Under the pieces are notes generated by a model, which did not search any database, was not told where the DNA came from, and was given only the letters and a program-made list of their open reading frames with translations. From JAGYLJ01 sp034661035 (lineage in GTDB: Bacteria > Patescibacteriota > Minisyncoccia > Phycocordibacterales > UBA12079), in contig JAYEKM010000020.1 of assembly GCA_034661035.1 (NCBI GenBank), positions 1 through 30,546 of the forward strand: DNA of 30,546 nt, written 5' to 3'. Each line of letters starts with the position of its first letter. Within the stretch, counting starts at the first letter, position 1. Shown in pieces: positions 28,005 to 30,546 of the stretch. A program made the translations under genes and the position numbers.

Positions 28005-29273
28005 CTAATATTCCCTCATAGAGATTTGAGCATCAATTTTCTTTATCAAATCAAGCACAACAGAGACGACAATCAAAAGTGCTGTTCCTCCAATTGCCAA
28101 AGAAGCTATTCCAGTAATAGCCTTCATCACTAACGGTAGAACAGCCACAACACCTAAGAAAAGTGCTCCTACCAATGTAATCCTCGTTAAAACTTTTCCT
28201 AAATATTCTGCGGTAGATTGACCTGGTCTAATCCCAGGAATGAAAGCTCCGCTCTTTTTCAAATTTGTAGAAATCGCTTCTGGGTCAAACGTAACTGCAG
28301 TATAGAAATAAGTAAATAAGAAGACCAAAATAAAGTAGAAGATAGCATAAAACCAACCATTTTCTAAAATTCTTAAAGTTACATCAATAATTTTACTTAA
28401 CACTTCATTACTGGTACCCGCCAAAAAGTTTAAAATCATCTGGGGAAATAACATTATGGACATAGCAAAAATAATAGGGATTACTCCTGCTTGGTTAACC
28501 CTCAATGGTAAATAAGTAGAGATACCACCATAAACTTTCGAACCCCTCACTCGTTTGGCATAATTAATTGGGATAGGTCTTTCTGCCTCAGTCACAATAA
28601 CAATTCCTAAAATAATGGCTACCGCTACCGCCAAGAAACCAATCAATAGAGGAATTTGTGAAGCCGTAAAACCAAGCCATAACTGGGAAATCGCTGTCGG
28701 TAAAGCAGCTACAATACCAGCAAAAATCAAAATAGATACACCATTTCCGATACCATATTCGCTAATTAGCTCACCAATCCAAACTAAGAAAATAGAACCT
28801 GCCATAATAACAGCGATGTTAGTAAACATCTCAAAGTTTCCCATAACCCCTACAACACCTTGACTCTGCAACAATTTAAGAAAACCAAAACCTTGAATGA
28901 ACGCCAAAGGTACTGTCAATAATCTGGAATACTGACTAAATTTTTTCTTACCAGCCTCGCCTTCTTCGTGATACATCTGCTTTAATTTAGGAAACATCAT
29001 AGTCGATAACTGCATAATAATAGAAGCTGTAATATATGGAGAAACACCCAACATCACAATAGAAAGATTTGACAAACCACCACCAGAAAAAATATTTAAC
29101 AAACCTAGAAATTGATTATTAGCAAAGAAATCATTAAGTCTACCAATATCAACCCCAGGAATAGGAATAGACGCTAACAACCTAAAAATTACTAGCGCTC
29201 CTAATACAAAAAGTATCCTATTTCTTAAATTTTTATCTCGAAGAATTAATTTAAATTTATGTGCAAAATCCAT
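28005..29273 (-). CDS. secY: Preprotein translocase subunit SecY
   Basis: Channel subunit of the Sec translocon (422 aa) with ten membrane helices. Features: RNRILFVLGALVIFRLLASIPIPGVD, plug region FSGGGLSNLSIVMLGVSPYITASIIMQL, MYHEEGEAGKKKFSQYSR cytoplasmic loop, NGVSILIFAGIVAALPTAI, YAKRVRGSKVYGGISTYLPLRVNQAGVIPIIFA, and SAFIPGIRPGQSTAEYL-like KSGAFIPGIRPGQSTAEYLGKVL. The cytoplasmic loops bind SecA, whose gene is at 17376. It lies 33 nt after rplO in normal spc order. A short hairpin-like CATCTTTG/CAAAGATG sequence occurs near 29280-29305 in the gap. No SD. Confidence 0.98.
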   Translation of the reverse strand: MDFAHKFKLILRDKNLRNRILFVLGALVIFRLLASIPIPGVDIGRLNDFFANNQFLGLLNIFSGGGLSNLSIVMLGVSPYITASIIMQLSTMMFPKLKQMYHEEGEAGKKKFSQYSRLLTVPLAFIQGFGFLKLLQSQGVVGVMGNFEMFTNIAVIMAGSIFLVWIGELISEYGIGNGVSILIFAGIVAALPTAISQLWLGFTASQIPLLIGFLAVAVAIILGIVIVTEAERPIPINYAKRVRGSKVYGGISTYLPLRVNQAGVIPIIFAMSIMLFPQMILNFLAGTSNEVLSKIIDVTLRILENGWFYAIFYFILVFLFTYFYTAVTFDPEAISTNLKKSGAFIPGIRPGQSTAEYLGKVLTRITLVGALFLGVVAVLPLVMKAITGIASLAIGGTALLIVVSVVLDLIKKIDAQISMREY

Positions 29274-29305
29274 ATTTTTTACTTTGGGCGAACATCTTTG
29301 ATGTT

Positions 29306-29740
29306 TTAGCCTTTTATTTCACCTCCTACTTTTTCCAATTTCTCTTTAGTTGCTGTTGAAAAGGAGCAGTCTGATACCATAATTTTCTTTGTAATCTCCC
29401 CCTTTGATAAAATCTTAACTGCAGGTATTTTACCATTCTTTTTGCTAATCAGTGATCTTTCAATTAAAATAGTTGGATTTACCTTGTCTCCGTTTGAAAA
29501 ATTTTCCTCAAGCAATTCCAAATTAATAGTAACGGGCCTTACTTGAATACTCTTAAAACGATAACCTCTCTTTTTAGGTAATTTCTTAATGATATCCCTC
29601 ATTTCCGGTCTCTTACTGGTTCCAGCCCTTGCATTCTGTCCTTTATGACCTCTCCCTGATGTCTTTCCCCTTTTACCACCTCTTCCAATCTGAACAGACT
29701 TCTTATTTGGATTTTTCCTTTTTATTTGATGTAATTGCAT
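29306..29740 (-). CDS. rplO: 50S ribosomal protein L15
   Basis: L15 (144 aa), a central late-assembly protein of the 50S subunit. The start MQLHQIKRKNPNKKSVQIGRGGKRGKTSGRGHKGQNARAG is the glycine-rich RGxxSGxGKTSGRGHKGQ extension typical for L15; the C-terminal KILSKGEITKKIMVSDCSFSTATKEKLEKVGG is the KVLxxGE..K.v.V...FS..A...IE.AGG block. It starts 2 nt after rpsE ends, with no rpmD (L30) between, an arrangement that fits CPR, which consistently lack L30. Confidence 0.97.
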   Translation of the reverse strand: MQLHQIKRKNPNKKSVQIGRGGKRGKTSGRGHKGQNARAGTSKRPEMRDIIKKLPKKRGYRFKSIQVRPVTINLELLEENFSNGDKVNPTILIERSLISKKNGKIPAVKILSKGEITKKIMVSDCSFSTATKEKLEKVGGEIKG

Positions 29741-29742
29741 AA

Positions 29743-30381
29743 TTAAATTTTAAATTCTTTCAAGCCCTCCAATGTAGACATTGCAATATTTAACTTGTTT
29801 CTACTCCTTGAAATTATTTTAGCTGTTACGTCAGTGATACCCGCCAACTCTAGAACATTTTTAGTGGCACTACCAGCGCTCAAACCTCTTCCTTCCTTAG
29901 TTGGAGAAATTTTTACGATAGATGAACAGTATTTACTTTCAACATCATGAGGGATTGATTTGTTATTAGTCAATTTTAGCTTAATCAAATCTTTCTTAGC
30001 TTTTTTCACAGCCTTTTCAACAGCTAAAGCCACGTCAGCTCCTTTTGCAACCCCTACTCCAACAGAACCTTTCCTATTTCCAATAACAATAGCTACACTA
30101 AAACTAAATCTTCTTCCTCCTTTTACCACGCGAGTAACTCTTCTAATTTTAATTATTTTCTGATCAAACTCTGATCTTGGTCGAGAAGGTCTCTTTCTTC
30201 TAAAAGAATTATTCTTTTTAAAAACCCTAGCTGGTCTTGGTTTCTTATTTGCATCAACGACTTTTGTTGCCACAGGAGTTTTTTTCATTTCATCATCACC
30301 AGTAAGATCAGGGATAACTTTTTCATCCTTCTTTACTTCAGTTTCTTTATTATCTACTTTTTTTTCTTTTTCTTCTGTCAT
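29743..30381 (-). CDS. rpsE: 30S ribosomal protein S5 with N-terminal extension
   Basis: S5 (212 aa) shapes the mRNA entry channel and helps accuracy. The core starts near residue 70: FDQKIIKIRRVTRVVKGGRRFSFSVAIVIGNRKGSVGVGVAKGADV (dsRBD-like S5_N), then KYCSSIVKISPTKEGRGLSAGSATKNVLELAGITDVTAKIISRSRNKLNIAMSTLEGL (S5_C). The first 70 residues are a low-complexity acidic then basic extension (MTEEKEKKVDNKETEVKK, RPARVFKKNNSFRRKRPSRPRS) absent from E. coli S5 (167 aa). The ATG at 30381 is AT-rich upstream without SD. Repeat copy D lies 40 nt before the start, where rplR would normally abut. Confidence 0.97.
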   Translation of the reverse strand: MTEEKEKKVDNKETEVKKDEKVIPDLTGDDEMKKTPVATKVVDANKKPRPARVFKKNNSFRRKRPSRPRSEFDQKIIKIRRVTRVVKGGRRFSFSVAIVIGNRKGSVGVGVAKGADVALAVEKAVKKAKKDLIKLKLTNNKSIPHDVESKYCSSIVKISPTKEGRGLSAGSATKNVLELAGITDVTAKIISRSRNKLNIAMSTLEGLKEFKI

Positions 30382-30421
30382 TATATTTTTCTTATGAGCA
30401 AAGCGAATTAGAAAATATCAC

Positions 30422-30490
30422 CCTGTTAAATCAAATTTTGCAAAATTTGAATCATTTGAGTTTTTTAAACTCAAATGGTATTTAACATGG
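30422..30490 (-). repeat. Three-way-junction repeat, copy D (short type)
   Basis: Closing stem CCTGTTAAAT (30422-30431) with ATTTAACATGG (30480-30490, one bulged T). Hairpin 1 is the perfect palindrome CAAATTTTGCAAAATTTG; hairpin 2 is CATTTGAGTTT/AAACTCAAATG. It shares the right-end variant with copy A. It sits in the leader region of rpsE, 40 nt before the ATG. Confidence 0.82.
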
Positions 30491-30546
30491 GTTTTCAATT
30501 CACTTTACTCTGATTACATACGTTATCCTATTAAATACAAAATCTT

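Noticed and set aside
1..30546. Alternative genetic code (TGA as Gly or Trp, as in some CPR)
   Set aside because: TGA ends several genes at conserved positions (glycerate kinase, infC, first lipoprotein), and Trp is encoded by TGG.
1..30546. CRISPR array or insertion sequence
   Set aside because: No regularly spaced 25-40 nt repeats with unique spacers, no transposase and no cas gene were found.

Overview
The window looks like a piece of a Patescibacteria/CPR genome, most likely from the Parcubacteria side. The support is: visible AT richness, short intergenic gaps, standard stop codons (TGA is a true stop), almost no Shine-Dalgarno sequences, a cluster of CPR-type T4SS-pilin-like proteins, a truncated spc operon with no rpmD (L30) between rpsE and rplO, and several CPR-style small proteins. 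The placement is inferred from gene content; no 16S rRNA gene is present.

Layout. 1-2150: a partial wHTH-like membrane-anchored protein, a class II glycerate 2-kinase and a Cys-rich anchored protein. 2160-5000: an accessory strip with a structured repeat, a GIY-YIG nuclease cassette bracketed by a duplicated tRNA-Gln 5' half, the intact tRNA-Gln(CUG), an unknown 317-residue protein, a 51-residue membrane microprotein and a foreign-looking lipoprotein pair with its own sigma70 promoter, SD sites and terminator. 5020-6795: four tandem pilin-like genes. 6800-9915 (minus): a HigB/HigA-type toxin-antitoxin pair fused to gatB by a 1-nt overlap, then obg. 9916-11290 (minus): a large folded intergenic element, rpsG and rpsL. 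11500-15930: M50 protease, rpmB (plus), GT2/GtrA pair, ComEC-like hydrolase, slipin and a glyoxalase-II-like hydrolase. 16000-17340 (plus): infC leader, infC-rpmI-rplT and terminator. 17376-23681 (minus): secA, an H1-like basic protein, murB and a Wzy/O-antigen-ligase-like TPR protein. 23731-25490: a truncated FtsX/MacB-like permease end abutting a truncated glycine-rich surface protein. 25597-25766: a candidate 6S-like ncRNA. 25945-30381 (minus): ndk, map, adk, secY, rplO and rpsE, the tail of the spc operon.

The most interesting content is in the non-coding DNA. (i) Four copies of a repeat share a closing stem (CCTGTTAAAT...ATTTAACAGG or ATTTAACATGG) around two internal hairpins whose sequences change while pairing is kept; all have the same orientation and lie upstream of minus-strand units. 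(ii) Triple heptads (TWTAATY)x3 occur in three operon gaps. (iii) Three palindromes share the odd centre GTCCGAC. (iv) Extended -10 boxes sit 6-7 nt before ATG in many genes, implying leaderless mRNAs. (v) A GIY-YIG cassette appears to have inserted in a tRNA gene while regenerating the tRNA 5' half.

The genes serve translation (gatB with tRNA-Gln, ribosomal proteins, IF3), protein export (secY, secA), envelope building (murB, Wzy-like, GT2/GtrA), and surface or pilus structures. All calls were made by eye from the sequence; no database search was run.
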